Of a stretch of 64,000 nt of DNA, positions 63,284 to 64,000 are shown one piece after another. How positions within the stretch are numbered: position 1 is the stretch's first letter; each line of letters begins with the position of its first letter. Position numbers and translations under genes: made by a program. The notes beneath the pieces were generated by a model. The model was given only the letters and a program-made list of their open reading frames with translations. It was not told the DNA's origin and ran no database searches. Source of the DNA: Paenibacillus sabinae T27 (GTDB taxonomy: Bacteria > Bacillota > Bacilli > Paenibacillales > Paenibacillaceae); NCBI RefSeq assembly GCF_000612505.1, contig NZ_CP004078.1, forward strand, positions 1,042,001-1,106,000, given 5' to 3'.

Positions 63284-63772
63284 TTAACGAAATCTGTCTC
63301 CTTTGCTTGAGCGGCTGCGCATGCCGAGGCGGATAACCCTGGTCAGCACAAAATAGCCCGCAATCAGTCCGAGTCCTGTAAATATAGTCACCTTCAGCCG
63401 GTGGACATAGCCTTCCCGGGCGGCTCGCTCGTCCCTCAGCTCATCGACCATCGCGGTAAGCATCCGGTTTTGTTCCTGCAGAGAGGTATTTTCGCTGCGG
63501 TAGGTTTCCAGTTGATGCTGGGTCTGGTCCAGCTGATCTATCGTCTGGCCAAGCTGATCCTTCGTCTGCTCCAGCTCGCTTACGGTCTGTTGATAGCTTT
63601 CCTGCAGTTCATTTACCTGATCCGGCAGCTCAGAGAACTGCTCCAGCCCGCGGTACAAATCGCCGAATACATTCGCCTGGGCGGCTGAAGCCGGCAGACT
63701 GTAAACCAGGGAAGCCATTAACACAATGGCGCCAAGCAGACGCGGGAGTGCAGGAAGAAATTTTGATTTCAT
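63284..63772 (-). CDS. Membrane protein with extracytoplasmic coiled coil
   Basis: 162 residues: signal peptide ending ASLVYSLPASAAQA, a continuous Gln/Glu/Leu-rich coiled coil (about 40-115; LEQTKDQLGQTIDQLDQTQH), one membrane helix (VTIFTGLGLIAGYFVLTRVI) and a short basic cytoplasmic tail. I do not recognise a family. It resembles small envelope-spacing or scaffold proteins. The ATG at 63772 follows GGCGGTGATC; a second ATG seven codons upstream lacks a good ribosome binding site. Likely co-transcribed with the AIM24 gene. Confidence 0.8.
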   Translation of the reverse strand: MKSKFLPALPRLLGAIVLMASLVYSLPASAAQANVFGDLYRGLEQFSELPDQVNELQESYQQTVSELEQTKDQLGQTIDQLDQTQHQLETYRSENTSLQEQNRMLTAMVDELRDERAAREGYVHRLKVTIFTGLGLIAGYFVLTRVIRLGMRSRSSKGDRFR

Positions 63773-64000
63773 AGGTTGATCACCGCCAGACATGAAGTTG
63801 GGTTTCTTTCATACTACTATACTGATTATAGCATGTCAGCATCCGGGCAGATTGCGGCAAAAGACGCCGCCCGATCCGCGTTTTATTGTAGGGTCTGGTC
63901 TTTTTTTTTAAATCCGCGCGTCCCGGGAGGAGAAAGAGAAAACTTTCGGTATAATTCGGTATAATGAAATAAATCATTGCAATATGCAAATTATAGCGGG
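63773..64000. other. Gap at the right edge
   Basis: No convincing gene. CGGTATAATTCGGTATAATG (63952-63971) repeats a perfect -10 hexamer twice ten bases apart in the same direction and probably belongs to a promoter of a gene beyond the window. Confidence 0.4.

Noticed and set aside
63780..63989. 69-codon minus-strand frame at the right edge
   Set aside because: No Shine-Dalgarno or recognisable protein feature, and it crosses a doubled TATAAT.
1..64000. tRNA, rRNA, insertion sequences, prophage genes, CRISPR arrays
   Set aside because: None seen: no transposase, integrase or phage-like protein and no regular repeat-spacer pattern.

Overview
The window reads as chromosome of a Paenibacillus-like Firmicute. 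The supporting signs are GC-rich coding DNA with AT-rich gaps, strong AGGAGG ribosome binding sites with many TTG/GTG starts, SLH surface domains, an aa3 quinol oxidase in Bacillus gene order, a family II pyrophosphatase, and Gram-positive lipoproteins. I saw no rRNA, tRNA, CRISPR array, insertion sequence or phage.

Layout. 1-7.5 kb: a truncated SLH surface protein with DUF4430 domains and terpene-cyclase-like repeats, a DUF4430 lipoprotein (frameshifted) and a complete ECF transporter (T, fused A-A', S). This looks like a vitamin-type uptake locus whose binding proteins resemble animal transcobalamin in domain make-up. 7.6-9.4 kb: a chemoreceptor. 9.5-13.4 kb: qoxABCD on the minus strand, with an Fnr/Crp-like box upstream. 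13.8-35.4 kb: mostly housekeeping and stress genes, including a polysaccharide deacetylase, a TetR/efflux pair with three palindromic operators, a GntR-ABC operon, Mug, PpaC, an Rrf2/nitroreductase pair, a pirin, leucine dehydrogenase, a cyclophilin lipoprotein, a two-gene acidic hypothetical operon and a 7TM-type sensor kinase. 35.4-36.4 kb: a decayed GH20 gene and a divergent decayed AraC gene.

36.7-60.4 kb is the richest region. A NarL-type two-component pair precedes a same-strand exopolysaccharide (EPS) cluster: co-polymerase, CpsD-like kinase, GalU, initiating phosphoglycosyltransferase, five further glycosyltransferases, two Wzy/ligase-like membrane proteins, Ugd and ManC. The precursor enzymes point to a polymer containing glucuronic acid and mannose. 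No Wzx flippase is visible. At its end a cyclic di-GMP-I riboswitch, not part of any gene, leads into two GH26-PA14 mannanase paralogues and a large secreted TIM-barrel glycosidase with FN3 and F5/8 domains. I infer that c-di-GMP sets production of enzymes that trim or release the neighbouring polysaccharide. 60.5-64 kb: a cation/proton antiporter, a Dps protein with an operator at its promoter, an AIM24-family protein and a coiled-coil membrane protein.

The leading candidates for new biology are the transcobalamin-like DUF4430/cyclase-repeat/ECF locus, and the c-di-GMP-gated hydrolase operon attached to the EPS cluster.
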